NCBI GenBank assembly: GCA_900239685.1
Contig: OENT01000348.1
Coordinates: 1 to 64,000 of the forward strand
Direction of reading: 5' to 3'
Source of the DNA: Rotaria macrura
Taxonomy: Eukaryota > Rotifera > Eurotatoria > Philodinida > Philodinidae
Length of the DNA stretch: 64,000 bases
The position numbers were made by a program, and so were the translations under genes. Below are positions 37,788 to 52,526 of this stretch, piece by piece (position 1 is the first letter of the stretch; every line of letters starts with the position of its first letter). The notes beneath the pieces were generated by a model. That model searched no databases and was not told where the DNA came from. It saw nothing but the letters and a program-made list of their open reading frames with translations.

Positions 37788-40700
37788 ACAACAGCATTAA
37801 TTCATGAAGATTCTTAGTATTCATGGAAACAGATATATCCAATTCTAGAAAGAAAACTAATATATTAACAGATACAATCCATACGTTGGTTTAGCTGCCG
37901 TTTTTATTTGCTTTCCATTACAGTTTGTATATGCATCACAAATCGATGGTTATTGTTTGTTTTATTCAATTTTGTGATTAACAAAATAAAAGGTTTTTTT
38001 CTACTGAAAACACAACACTTTTAATATTTCATCTCGATGTGTGTTTTGCAAGTTGAAATTCATTATCGATAACATAAGTACTGTTAGACTGTTAACCATC
38101 GGATAGTCGCAATATTAGTAAAATTCAAATTTAACAGACGATTCGTCATTCGAGAGTTCTATTTTATGTAGTCAAACTTAAATGACCTGATCAGAATAAA
38201 ATAATTATAACACATACATATGAAATGATTCCATGTACTAGAAGAGTATGCCAAATTACAAAGCAGTACTTCAATAGAACTACGATTTGATACCTATGAG
38301 TTTGACGTAGCATTTTAAATATCTTAAAATGCTTTGAACTGAAGGGATTTTCTGAAGTGAATCAACATTATTAAAGTAGCTGGCTCAAAGCAGTTGAAGT
38401 TGCTCAAAGTATGCCGAAGTAAGCTTCAAGTACCGTGAAGTAGATCTCATTAAAGTCCAGTGCACTGTTTCTCTCTTTTCTGGAAACGATCACTCCTGAA
38501 ATTTAGCACCAATGCAACCAACAGTAATTTTTTCAGAGTCACCAATGAAAGCTTTTTTCTAGATTTGAAAAACTTGTAAGTTTAATAGCTTTGCAACTGA
38601 GAAATGGAATTTAAATGTTGTGAACTAGAGGAATATCTCGATAATTCGCAACTGTTTTGCGAAGAAACCATGGAGGGGATGTTTTCGAAGTAATCAGGAC
38701 TTGCCACGATTTACTTACTCTCCCATCCTCTGGTGCTCTACTGATCTAATTCAGTTGACAAAGATCGACAATTGAAAGAAAAGAATTCGAAAAAACTCAG
38801 CAGAATACTTATATTCCCAGTTGGAATCGAAAGGTCAATTGATTGTCAAAAAAGAAGCTGCTTTTATTATGTTTAATCAAACTTAAGCGTCGACAATACT
38901 ACTATTACGCCAAGGTTCTTTAAATGATAAAAAAATAATGATAAATTTATAAATATTATCAGAATATGTTGGTATCTATGTTGCTGCAAAATAACGAGCG
39001 TCGGCTAATGTCTGTCATCGATTTTAGTTGATATTGAACGAAGTCATCGAGTTATTGAAATATCTCAATATATGTCAAGAAATTTTGACTAAATGACTTC
39101 AATCTTCTTATATTTGAGAAATTTTCAGTCTAAATTTGACGGAGAATGATCGTGTTCCACTGAAATGAGTTAAATACTTTGTGTTTATCTAAAGTAGCAG
39201 ATATGATCAATTTGAAAAAAATTGTTTGAATTTAGGCTAGACCGATTCATAAAGAAAACATATGAATGAATATCAAAGTCGACATTTAATTCATGATAAT
39301 ATATCTTGACTAAGGACTGAGAAAAATTCCCTTGTGATGTATTTTTAAAATTAAAGACAACTTTAACATCATTGAGTACAATGTCAAAAGAGTTTTGCTT
39401 GGAAGGAATATGCATATATATACGACCATTTTAAATAATAAGAGAAAACGAATGGACGAAAATAGCGAGAACCATCAGACACAAATCTACGAGAAAGCAT
39501 GTCACTTGAAAGAACAAAGTCTTCGTGATCTGTTAAGAAACTGAAACTAAGGTAGAATCAAAACATGGGCTATTCGACTAAAGTCAAAAAGGAAATCTTA
39601 GACAAGAATTACTTAAAATAATCAAAAACTATCAAAAATAGCACTCAACGACTGAAGATGTAGTAGAAACTCTAAAAATGAGAACTTGAGATTCGTACAA
39701 ATTTTTAGGCAGAAAATTAACCTGAAGTTGTCAAGAATGGAAATGAAGTGTTTCAGATTCCGATGTCATCAACATATTTGAAGTAGGCTCGATCGAACAA
39801 CGTGAAACATCTAGTAGTGTTATTTCATCTCTATCTCCATTCACAAGTAATTGTGGCAAAGCGTGACACAATTACATTTAACCTTATACTGACTAGTGAG
39901 TACGCATGGAATCCGTACTTGTCGGAACATATCAAGACGTTCTATCAGAACATCAAGATGAGTATATGAAAATCCTCGTGAAAGATATTGCTATCACAAC
40001 CGGAGATTGAAGCATAAAAAAATACGACGAGATCAAACTACAGAAATCTGTCTTGCACGAAAACTATTGCATTGATGGCAACGAACTTAGTAAATAGCTC
40101 CCTGACTTGATAGTAGAACACAGTCAATAATTTCACAGTTCCAGATTTCTACTATACTTCAACAAAAAATAAACATGAATATCACCAAATTTCGTGCATG
40201 AAAAATGATCTATAAGATTCGATTTAAGGTAAAAAACATTAGGCATTGAGTGTCAATTATTTGAAAAATGCAGAACTTAATTAGAATTACTGCATGATCA
40301 GTACTGTATATTGTAGATTCGAGACTAACAGTCGCATTCGAAAAACAGCGAAATCGCAACATCTATTCTAGTTACTTGAGAGATGAGCAAGAAGACAAGA
40401 AGATCTTTCCAACCTGCACAGGCAGCTCACCTGAAAACTATACTTCTAATGTAAAATCTGGAGAATTCTGCATCAAACTGACGAAAAACAGGCAAATGAG
40501 AAATACTGACCAATTCCCTGCTTGTAGAAAATACCTACGACGCCTGAATATTTGAACAATCTTAAAATCAGTTGAAGAACAGTTCATCTGCAGAAAATAC
40601 CTGACTGAACAAACACATGTAGAATAGTGCCAAGAAAAAAGGAAGATACTATAAAGAATACAGAATACAAGAGAGCAATAAGAAAAGTGGCCAAGCCTTG

Positions 40701-43700
40701 AAAATGTATATCACGTTAAACAGGTTTACAATCTGAGTGTACAGATGTAGTTCTTCTGCAATCGACATCCGTATTCTTGGAAGTATGCTTTTTTATCAGT
40801 TCAAATAATCAAGAACTACGAAGCTAAGCATACGTACAAATGTATTTCGCAACTATTGAATTTTGAAGAACGGTTGCAGAGCAGACGAATATTTATATTT
40901 TCGACGCTAGTTTTCTTTGCCCTCGATGGTAAGCAGAGTCGTAGTGTAAGATGTGTGACGTATGATGTGCGTGCTGGTTAATATTTGTAATACATGATTT
41001 ATCTATCATGGAGAGAGAGACAAGAAATTACTGAAAGTTTCGATTCAATACTTACAATGAGTCTTTTCTTCGAAATGATAGGTAATATCTACACAAAAGG
41101 ATATGAGTCGAATCAGAGAGTGTCTACAAACATGTGTAAAAAATAAACCTGAAATTTTCTTTGATATTTTCACTTTGAATAGATTTGAGACGAATTATTT
41201 TAACATGAAATCCTTCCAGGAGAAAATTGCACAGCATCTCAGTGCACAATTTTCGATGGAACAGCTTTCTTTTTCTTTTCTAGTTGTCAATCATAAGTTC
41301 AAGATATATATCGTGTTAAGATGATGGCGCTCTTGTTTAGCTTTTTGGAAAGCTTTTCTACATTTCGATCATCATTGGCATAGATCAGAGTTATCTTGGG
41401 ATTCGCATGATGCACGAAACGCAAAATATCAGCAGAGGTTTTTTTTCATCCATTATTTATATTCATCATCATGCATATAAGAAGTCGAGTTAAATCGAAC
41501 GAATGCGGCATCTTCTACAATTAAATAGTAGTACTTGCAATAAAAGGCTTTCATAATCTTCCATGTCAAATATCATCCCACACGACATCAGTTTTTTTAC
41601 AAAATCGTGAGTGTGGTATACTTCTTTCTCTTTCCAATTGCCAAAATATTCCACGGTGCTTCAGCATAAAAAATTGAGTAGAAGTATTGTAGCGAAGCTT
41701 TGTGACTGTTCGAATATCATAAATCTATAAAATATTTTTGAATCATGCTAACTGCATCAAACAATGTTACAAGTCGAAATTTTTAAGGAGATTAACGTTT
41801 TGAGACTGAGAGATTATAAGACCTTTCAATGTGATTCTGTTTAAAATGTTAATTTACTGAAAAAATAATTGAAACACATTTTTTAATTGGGCCTAAATTT
41901 GTTGCTGAAAAAAAGCAGTCATTTCAATGGCAATGCACAGACAGTAAAACTATGGTTCCGCATCTGGAGATTCTTCTAATCGGCACTGATATAGTAAGGC
42001 GAATAGATTGAAGTACTCAGGATCGTCGTAAGCAATACAATTGACAAGTCCAAACTTTATTACGAAGTAGTATTGTTCAATGTTTCACTTGAATTATGAA
42101 CCACAGACGAAATTAGTTGAAAACAGCTGAATGTTGAAATACTAGCCGGCATAGGCATCGAAAATACTTTCTGAAAACAGATCTTGCCATTTAGTAGCAT
42201 AGTTTATGTTGCACTTGAATGTCTAATTGATTTTTCTAAATATTTACCAGGCCAAAATTGTCAGAATATCTAAATGAAAATGTAGTTTTTCTTGGCTTAT
42301 GTCTTTGATTAAAATATTTATATTTGCTCCAAGAGAGTCTTGCATTATACCTCACATATTTTCACAATTGTAATTACAACCGTTTTGCGGAAAATCTAGA
42401 CTATCTTTAGGATTTTCAGAGGCAGTATGTAGTTCTGAACTCTTTTTGACAAGACATTCCGACTAAAGACCCTAAAAACAAATAAATGTATTTTCATTTA
42501 AATACATTAACTAAAGTTCCTAATTAGTAAAAGATTCATTATAACAAGGGAAAGTTTCTATGATTGACAATGCAAGTGTTTTAGTGAACATATCTAAAGA
42601 CGAAATATATGCAGGGTTTCGTTGAAGAATCGTGCAATGTAAGTCAATCTGGAGAAACTTTGTGCCATTTGGAAGCACTGATCATACGGTTTCTTAGGAA
42701 TCACTACTGTTAAACATAGTTGATGACTACATCATATTTTAACAATATTTGAGTTTGTTTTTCAGTTGAGTTTTGTTGTCTCAAGTAAAAACACACTAGA
42801 AGTGGCACAGCGTGAAACAAATTATTTTGCTCTATTGTATGAAAAATTATTCTTGAATATGCTGCAAATCGTATCAGTTGGGTAGATTTTCAGAACTTTT
42901 CATCTTTCGTTCTTTCGTTTTTTTAATTTCTTTTTCTTTCTTCATTCATGCATGTAGTAAATATGTTGTTTTGCTTCTTGATGATCGCGACAGCAGCTAT
43001 GATGTGGTGTGACGTATTGTATACAGCTAGTCACTTAGATCTTTTGAAACTGCAGTGTGGAGCATTCTGTAGTAATTAGTTATAAAATTTTCAAAGTACT
43101 ATACGCATTAATAGAATGGTATGACGTGATTTTTCTTTATTAGTCGATTGAAAATTTCAGCATTTATGCGATTCTGCTTGGGTACACTTTTACAACAGAA
43201 TTCATGTAGTACTTCTCGAACGTGTTCGTCCTTTGTAGCTTGCATGTTTTTCTCCTTAATATAATCTATACTTTGCATTGCTACTGACTATGCATAGAAC
43301 CAACTTGTTTTTTGGTTCTGGTATCAGTCTCTTTGACTGTCGTGTTTTTTTCTTCTTTGTATTTAAAGATACACTGGTACCAGTCGTGAGGATCATATTT
43401 GAAATAATTTTAAAACAACTTTGTTTGTTTACTTTCTTCGACTAGAGAAAAATGGGATATCACGGTGTTTTATTTGCTATCCCAGTTTTGGTACAGTATT
43501 TTTTTAGTTACCATTTTGTACATCTCTAGTCATGGAAGTTTAGAACATAGTTATACTCAAGGTGCTTGCTTGATCTTTCCTAAAGAAACCAATATTTCAA
43601 AAGGATTCAAATGATTTTAAATTTTCTATCATTTCCAGCGAGTATTGTAAAAAAAGAGATTTGATCCTTTATCCTTTGTCTTTTATCCAAGAAAACTAAG

Positions 43701-45138
43701 CGTTATCAATTTTTATCCAGTTTTCAATACAACTGATAACAAATAGAGAATCATGCAAATGTTTAATTCATCAATCTCTATTGATTGTTTAAAGATATTG
43801 GTAAACTTTGATAGCTTTCTCCTAGTGTAATGATTTTCTCGTTTTGAGAAAGTGAAGATTTCGATATTCTGAATATCTTAGTCTACACTTGATTTCGTAT
43901 TAAAATTTCATTCGATAATCATGTCATGATTTCTAGCTGTACAAGTTCTTTGAAATGTCTCATTTTGCTCTACAAATATCTCTAGAAAAATAAGCATAGA
44001 ATATGCATTTAAATGCAGAACCAAAGCATGACGAGTATATATTAGATTCCTTTGGAAAATTCTTCAGATCGTTGCGTACTTACTTGGGTAATTACCAGTT
44101 AAAAGAAGTCAACTTATGAGAAATAAGTATTTTTCCGAGCTTCAAGATAATTAAAATATATATAAAAGGATAAATAATCCGGTACTCTTTCTCTTCATGA
44201 ATAACAGAACTGAGATTACGGCTGCTTACCAAGGATTTGGTTTTGAGTTGGCAAAGGCGGGACATTATTCTAAAAGATACCGCGCAAATAACTATGATGA
44301 AAAATGTGTGTTTTCGATTTAGAAGTGAGCAGAAATAATTACTTCTATCATCAACATTCATACTCTCAATAGTTTGTTTTTTTCTGCACATTTAATGTTA
44401 AACATTTTGCTTATGAAGATATTCTTGTCTCAGCTTTGGTTTATTTTCAAATTCTAATGCAATTTTATGTAGCATAAATTCATCTTATCACGATCTGATC
44501 GCCATTAAGTTGAAAAATAGTGATGGTCCATCGGAACTTATTTTTTATTAGGAACTAGTTATTTAAGATGGCCTTTCAGAACATTCATAAACTTAATAGC
44601 ACCCGCAGCCACTTTGTATGTATTAAGGAATCACGTAGGATTTATTCGAAAATGTTTCCTGATATTGAAAAGTTCTAATAGATCCCGAAAAAATAAGTCT
44701 CGGTAGCTGCTGTTTCGTCAACTATAATTATTCATTCAACGAGAAAAGATGAATAATATTGAAACGGTATCTCAACCATGACTAAAGCAGATGTTATCTA
44801 CGATCTCATTGTACATTGAACTGACGCATTTTGACGAAAAGTCAACCCTCGTCTAATATATGGTAGGGCCCGGCTTTAGAATCATCAGTTTGAGATTAGG
44901 AACACTGAAAAACATCTTCTTATTAATCCACGACTGACAAAACTGATTTTTGTAGAACCCATTTAGACTATACAGAGATGGCAGCTGATCTACACTTTTC
45001 TAGTTTTATTTATGAAATACTCTTTCTATGAACTATTTGTAATCCCTGCTCAAAATGTCAAACACTGATTGTCACTACCATGCTTTTTCCTACAATTCAG
45101 GTCATATTCATATTGCAAGCAAGTCGTTCTAATCAAGG
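37788..45138. other. Long gene-poor region
   Basis: About 7.3 kb with no recognised gene. Open frames at 39185-39415, 41103-41324 and 44092-44391 are short, lack known motifs and have no clear splice partners. Around 38340-38460 there is a loose run of GAAGT-type words that looks like a worn tandem array. An acceptor-like pyrimidine tract ending in AG at 45099-45100 lies 39 bp upstream of the next gene's ATG. Confidence 0.5.
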
Positions 45139-48100
45139 ATGCAGTTTCTATGCTTTATGTATGCTCTTTGTACCTTTTTATTTGCTGCAAATGCGTCTAG
45201 TTTTTCACCCGACACATCTTCATTCGATTTGTACGGTCTCAAAATAGCCGCTAACGATGTACTGTTTGTCCAGTCAATGCCTGCTGATTTTTCTTTTTAC
45301 ATTCTGTTTGATTCCTGTGACTCGTGCTATTCGATTTCTTGCTCAGTTAATTACTACGATACAAATCAGTACGTCTATGCAGTGTCAGTTCCACGAGAAA
45401 CAACGGTCAATGATAGTATTAGATTTGTCTTCAACGGCGTGAATATCAATACAGGTATACCATTCATTGGTTCATTGACTTATTTAGACACCACTGGTGG
45501 GCAAAGTTTCTCTTGTGACGGATGGGATACAGACAATTACGAAATACACAGTTTCGATGAATTTCCATATGATCCGAACAATCAAAATGGAGACCTCGAC
45601 TTCTTCGTTGTCGCAAGCGAGTGAGTATGAGATATTTTTCTCGCGATCGAAATTTACGAGCGGCAAGAATCGTATTAGAAAATCTTAAAAGTTCTCAGGT
45701 CCATTCCTCATATAAATGCTTGTAGAACACTTCATTTCTATATTTGCTATCATGCTCGTGGTTAAAAAATATACCATGAGTACTTGCGGTGATAATTTTA
45801 TCAATAATGCAACAGCTGGTGCACAAAATAAAAATCAGAAGATTTCTTAAACTATTAAGAATGGAAGACGAAAATCGTATTGCAAGGCTATTCGAAATCA
45901 CTGATGTGCCTAGTAGTGCACAGAACGCTTGCGTGTACATTCAATACTTTTAGAAGAGAACCAAATCCAAGATATGTTTTTCAAAATGCCCCTTTTCTTT
46001 TTAAAAGAAGATAACATTCACCTTTCTGTCAAAATAAGTTGTGCGCGACACATCCATAGATACAGCAAGTTGCTCCTTAGATTTTCTTAGAAAACTCATA
46101 ACGCTTCGTTTCAATGAAAAGGGAAGTAGTTCTACGTAAGACCTGTGATTTGAGACATCTTCGAAAAATCACAAGATTTTCTCTTTCGCAAAACATTTCA
46201 TGCAGCCTTTGAGACTTTCCTTAACATAATATTGAATGGATTCATCATGTTATTTGTGTGGACTTGTTACAAAATGCCAAACTAATCAATCGATTCTTCG
46301 CTTGTTTCATCGAACATCACTTGATTAAATCCAATATCGCTTTTGCTCTCGAAAACGTACGTTGAAAAGTAACTTAGACTGATCAGACAATGAAAGAATG
46401 TTCTAAATTCTCTGTTCTAGTTAGGCAATATCTTAGACTGTACAAGGAATATTTTTATTCATCTGTAAAACTTTCTTGCTACTGGTTAACTTTCGATTTT
46501 TATACGATTGAAAACAGATAGTTCCATATACAAACTTCTGTTATTTTTTCATTTACTTCATTAAAACACTGTCTAACTGTCACATTCTATGAGAAGTTTT
46601 TGAAAGAGACTCGTACAAAATATCTCCTCAAAAAGGTTTTATAGAAGAATTATTTTGCATGCCAAAGAGAGGTGAACTTGTGGTTGACTAAAAAGCATCT
46701 AGATCCGTCAGTGAAATTTGTGATGCTCATAGTCATAGAAAGGCTTGTTAAAATATGTCCTTCAAATGTTCTTATTTAGACCAACTGGACAATTTTCTTA
46801 CGCGTTTACTCAAAGTTTCCTACTTGTGTACAATTTGATTATGAAGAACGTTTCCATTCAACTCGGCAACAGCACTTGGCACGACAACTCATTTCTCCCA
46901 TACGCTGTTGATAGCAGTAAAGATTTTATAGTAGTAGTCGGCTATGTGGGTGACTCTAGCACCCAATACACTCCGTGTGCCTATCTCTTGCGTCGATCAA
47001 ATACAACTCTGAAAGTACTTGATGCATGGTTATATACACCACCGGCTAATAATTCTTGGCAAGCAAGTAGAAAAAATAGAGATGCTTCTACCTATTCATC
47101 CAAATATATCATGTCAGTGAGCATCAATGATGCTCAAAATCAAGTCTTACTTGGCATTCAAATAGTAAATACTATAACGTTGTTAGGGATCGACGCAACA
47201 TCTAACAAGTTTATTTTGCCCCCGAAAACAGTATCCAATGGAAATGCCGTTGGAACAGGTAAAGCGATTGGTTGGTATGATACAACTCTTGCCGTAATAC
47301 TCGCCAATAAGTATACTCAAAATTATGTTTGGTCTGCATCCCAAGTCGCTACGTACAATGTTACTATGTTCAATAGTTCCGGCATACAATCAATTTTTCC
47401 AAATTTTCAACAACCACTGCCACCATTATTCGGTCCAATTCTAATTACACTTATTGTCACCCGCACTGGCATCACTTTTATGTTGGATAGCCAAGGCAAT
47501 ATCTACGCACTCGTTCCATCACCAGCGGGCTCATTTTCGAATACTAGCTCAGGATCAGTGTCATCGCAATCATACTGCTCCCCTGGTACTTTTACATCTG
47601 TACAAAGTATTGGTCCATGCTCGCTCTGTCCTCAGGGTACCAGTACAGGTGGCCTAACCGGTCAGGCATCTTGTGTCACATGTATAGTTGATGCATTCTG
47701 TCCACTAGGGGCTGCTTTCGGAAATATCAGTTCATCTTCTCCGCTTCTGACAAGTGTCAGTCAACCAACCGCATATCCTGTATCTCCCAAATCTATTCGC
47801 TTTGACAATATTCTCATGCAAAACATGTTTCTCCTTAGTTCCTCAATGTCACGACACTGTGTGCTGGTATCACCTTTCTTTTGGTCTCTCATATCTCTGG
47901 TGTTAGGTATTGTTATTGGTTTCTTGATAATTTTTCTTGAATACTGCGTTAGCCATCCTCGAGGAGAAAAAACCAGCAATAGACTCAAGCGATTTTTCAG
48001 GCAAACAGATTTCATTACTGAAGGTGAATTGTGGATTGGAGGAATCGCCACTTTCTCTATTTTAATCCTCGTTACATTCGCGTATGTTTTTAGTGGTTTC

Positions 48101-49003
48101 TACTTCCAGCGCTATCCAATCGAAAATGTCAATAGCGAATCTAGTTTTACTTGTGATCCCACCTTGAGTAATGCTCAGTTCAGCTCGGGTTTGATGTCGT
48201 TAGCAATTTCACCAAACGACGATGCTGTGCCGATGTTTGAACTTCTCGACTCACAACAATTTACATTGCACGTTGATTTGGTCAACACAATCTTTACATG
48301 CAAAGATATTATTCTAAAGCAAATTAGGGGTACCAAGCAAATTGTCATGCACATTCAATGTGTCGATAACGGAGAGAGTGTCTCATTGTCAGCCGTTCTA
48401 CCGTCACATAACATTAACTTACAACTCCTGCTTGATAATACGTATATGGTTGGTGGTCTTCGTCTTGGCCTTACTGGACCGGGTGCTACGGAAGAAAATA
48501 TGACGTTGACTGCTATTTACACACTTGTTGACTTCGAATTCGCCAAAGCATTTTCAGTTCCTGGTCATGTTCTATCTCAGGAACCATCCTTCTCAGTAGA
48601 AGTTACTAAATTGATTAATCGTACTTATCCTATAGAAGCGAAAGGAGAAACAGAATTTAGTGCTACGTGGACTGCCTACACAATCGTAAATATGGATGAA
48701 AGTTTTTTTGCTGAAGACGATTACAAGTATGATACAAACTCGGATATTGTGATCACAATCACTATTAGTGAAACACCTTATTACATATCAAATACACAAA
48801 GACCGATCACTGATCAGGAAGAGCTTATCTTCTCTAACTTATTATTCACTATCGTGTGCATAGAGATATTCGGTCTTCTATTTCTCATCGTCAAGCTTAT
48901 ATTAATTCCACTTATTAGAAAACTATGTTGTCATTGTGGCCAACGCAATGCAGCGGGAAAATCGATGACAAATCTTGGAAAAAGATTATCTTATCACTTT
49001 TGA
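45139..49003 (+). CDS. Large Cys-rich multi-pass membrane protein with ephrin-receptor-like module
   Basis: 901-aa protein from two exons, 45139-45620 and 46780-49003; the donor GA|GTGAGT and acceptor ATTTAG|A restore one frame. Residues 1-20 form a signal peptide (MQFLCFMYALCTFLFAANA). An N-terminal extracellular region of about 400 residues with many N-glycosylation sequons follows. At about 426-461 lies one ephrin-receptor-like/GCC2-GCC3 Cys-rich module (YCSPGTF, GPCSLCPQGT, CVTC). Three hydrophobic helices follow at about 526-550, 580-603 and 848-873, with a second soluble region of about 245 residues between the last two and a short basic tail. There is no kinase or other enzyme domain. 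I know this arrangement only from predicted proteins in rotifers, often annotated from the ephrin-like module. Its function is unknown; a cell-surface role is inferred from topology. Confidence 0.82.
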
Positions 49004-51210
49004 ATTGCTTGTCAAGACTACTGTTTTCTAATCTAGAACACTTAAAGATATTTAATCAATTTCATTCAATAGACAATTGCACAGCTCTTACATTAATAGT
49101 GTATCAATCTTATTCATGTTATGGCAGGTGTCTGTATGAAACTAGTCATCTATGTTTGAGTGTTATGTTCAATCTGAGGATAACTATACACGCATCTAAA
49201 AATTAACTTCGTGGCCAAAGCCTGATGTTACGATAAGACTACAAAAACGCTAATCATGAACAATGAAAAGACAATTCTATTGAAAAAGGTCAATCGTGTC
49301 CGTAATCTCAATGAAATATCCAATGTCATAACCTCTTAAGCACTTTTGAGATCACCATATGAGTAGAACTTAAAAGGTAACCATTCTGGTCCGAATTCAG
49401 TATTACGAGTCGACTGACTTCATGAGAAGTTTCGGAAATGATCGTCAACTCAAAAGTCGAACCAGTATCTCTCCTTGAATTACAATTTATTTTTACAATT
49501 CTGTAGTTGTTTCTCAATGGAAAGCTCAAATCAGTCAAAAAAAAGCCCGAAATAGTTGATTAGACAAAACAGTTTTTGTTAACTTAGACGATCTAATTCT
49601 TCAATGCTGAGTTCAAAACAAAAAAAAACAAGACTAATCGCGAAATTAGATCTACTCTACAAATAAATTAGTTTTGTAAGTCCTTATCATGATATTCGTT
49701 CTCAACGAACCTCAATAGCCAATTAAGTCTAGTTTTAGTTTATCGATTAAGAAATTTGTTGTTCATACGATGTTGGGGGTTGCATGAAACTAGTTTCCAT
49801 CGAATTGCGGAAAGTAAACTTGATATTGTGACTACGAGCCATCCTATATTTAAGACTGTTAAAATTAAATCAATCCATACGATAAAGGTCGCACCATATG
49901 CTAATCTATCTGAATCATTGCTAATTTGTTGTTTTAAGAGCTTTAATTTGGTCTAAAAGTGTCTATAACCATATGAACAAGCAATGTCATTATTAGTTTA
50001 GTTGATTTAGACTTCTGTTTGGTATATATGTGTAAGTACGAATCAGGCATTATGAATATCAAGTTGGCACCCATATATCATATTGTGCAAAACACACCGA
50101 TGTGAATAGCACCGATCTCATTCATGACCTTCTGTTTGAAAAACAGGGTACTGATATGAAACTGACAGCAGCCTAATTCTGAGTCGACGATCAAATGAAT
50201 GATATGAACGAATTTTTCTTCTTATTTTCAAGAGGAAAGCACTCAAACTCACGGCTCATCGACCCTCTGCATATTATTTTGATTTCTCAGACTTTCTACT
50301 TAGTAGGTTCTTCAAAAGTAAACTTTATATATTATATTCAGCTAATATAATTTTCGCTCTATATATCACCAAGCAGATCAATTTAATATCCAGATGAGTG
50401 AATTCGAAACAAGATCCAAGGCGGAACTTATCGATAGCGATCAACCGAGAAAATGCAATTGGCTTCTGGGAGAAGGATTTACATATGGATCAGACGCATG
50501 GCCTATATTTTATTCATTGAATACTAATTAGTACGTGATGAAATTACTACCCAGTTTGAAAAACGAGACGTTACATCAAACAAGATCCGCTAAGATCTTA
50601 CACAGTTATAAGATTTTTTCTAGGGTCTAGTATCAATATTAGGCAATGTCATCTATGTTCTTTTTTCAAACGATTTCGTCAGAATCTTGCTGTAAGATAT
50701 GAGAAAAAAATCTTATCTTGATTATAGATCGAAAAACCTTGCAGGATCTGATTGAGCGGCTCAGGTCAGATTTTAGCACATTGCTAGGACTCATAAAAAA
50801 AGAAACATACAGTTGTAAACTCTGTGGACTGTGCCGGTTCTTAGCAATGACCTAATATGTTGTTTTTTTCATTCAATAGAGAAATTATAATTGAACTGCT
50901 TGTATGACCAAGAATATAATTAAATAAAAAATAATGTTTTGTTTAAGAATTGATGACTTTGAATATTGTTAAAGCGATGAAATCACGTATACCAACGCGA
51001 GAAGTGAATTTTATTATTGTTTCGTCAGAGTGTTAGCTAATATGCAAACTCTTGGCAGAGTGAAAGAATTTTTTCTTCTCAAATACATTTGCACGGAAAA
51101 GGTTTGGGAATGATATACATACCCACACAAGTCGAAAAATCTGACACAACAACTTATGAAATACATACAAGATCTTAGAATATGCGCGAAATCTTAGAAG
51201 AATCTGACAA

Positions 51211-51741
51211 AAACTCGTAGTCTCTGAGATCTTGCATCAGATCGCACAGTCAGATTCTTGAAAGATCTTATTAATGTTTAAGATCTTTCAAGAATCTGAT
51301 TATGCGACTTGATACAAGATCTTAGAGACTACGATTTTCGTACGATTTTTTGCCTGATCTTACACGATCATATAAGATCAGATGCAGAATCTTACCAGAT
51401 CATAACATCTGATTGTTTGCCCTGGGAAGGTCAAAAAATCAGACATTAAGTTTTGTGAGATCAGATGACATCGTACAAAAAATCGTGGTCTCAGATGTCT
51501 TACACCAATTCTTACAGTAAGATCCTTGTAAGATCTTACTGTCGCATATAAGATTTTCTATAATCTTATCATCAGATCCGACAGAAGAACAATATCTGTC
51601 AAGCATTTTAGAGTAAGACTTGATGTCAGACATCTGAGACCACGATTTTGTGTACGATTTTTCGTCTGATCTTACAAGACGATACACGATCAGACGCAGA
51701 ATCTTGCCGGATCTTAGTATCTGATTGTTTGCCCTGGGAAC
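51211..51741. repeat. Two related snap-back repeats in tandem
   Basis: The first copy (about 51211-51428) centres on a perfect 20-bp stem, 51251-51270 pairing with 51279-51298 around an 8-base loop, with imperfect pairing continuing out to about 51211 and 51338. The second copy (about 51477-51741) has pairing ends with GTGGTCTCAGATGTC near 51485 and its complement near 51628-51643. Both copies end in the same roughly 100-bp arm, about 83 percent alike by eye, finishing TCTGATTGTTTGCCCTGGGAA. They look like two insertions or a local duplication of one non-coding mobile repeat family. No target duplication was identified. Confidence 0.65.
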
Positions 51742-52526
51742 GGATTTAATGGATTGAATCTTTTGCTGAACATTGTGGATACTACTTCGAGCAGCAATGA
51801 CTGGCAACTGATCAACGAAATGTTTTTTCTGGCATTGTTATTGATATTTTAGTTTACTGGAAAAAAATATTAAGATACTTAAGAACTTTGAATAATTCAA
51901 ATCATCAACATGCCGTGGTTGCTGAACATGTCATTAGATATATATGCACAAGTAATCTCAAATCTGGTCAGAACAAGGATACACGCGAAGGAATATCTTA
52001 GCGAGGCGTTTTTGTAGTACATTCTTCACTTGAATTACATGTTTCACACCATTTATTCAGTAAATACAAAATCTGTTTGTAGGAATGTTTATTTTTATTT
52101 GGCTTGCTTCTGAGTATGAATAGCAACTAACGCGTCGTTTTCAATATTATGCATCCGCTAAAAAAAGCAAAACACTTCAATGAGGTTTCCATGTATGGGG
52201 AAGATTTTTATAAAATCAAATTTCGGAGCTAGATATAATGTTTACGTTTCATATTTGCATCATTGCATTGTAACACGTTCGATCAAACAGGGCTCTTGCG
52301 TTTCTTCTCTAATTCACTCTCCTCGAGCCCTTTTTTTTCCTTTCTTTCTGCTTATTTACGGCATGAATCAACGTCATTCGATTACTATTGCAAGTAAGCC
52401 GAGCAATGTTTGACGTTAACTATTACTGATGTTATTTCACAATCCAATTGAAAATTTGTTTTTTTCATATAACCCTTCTACGTTGTTCCTTTTTCTTAAA
52501 CTGACAACTAGCATACATAAAAAGAC

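Noticed and set aside
38340-38460. Degenerate GAAGT-word array as a satellite
   Set aside because: Period and unit are too irregular to define a repeat with confidence.
45484-45940. Open frames on the minus strand overlapping the first exon of the 45139 gene
   Set aside because: They are shadows of the exon and its intron, with no motif, no signal and no splice partners.
51439-51807. 122-codon minus-strand open frame
   Set aside because: It is made almost wholly of the snap-back repeat and continues through its palindrome.
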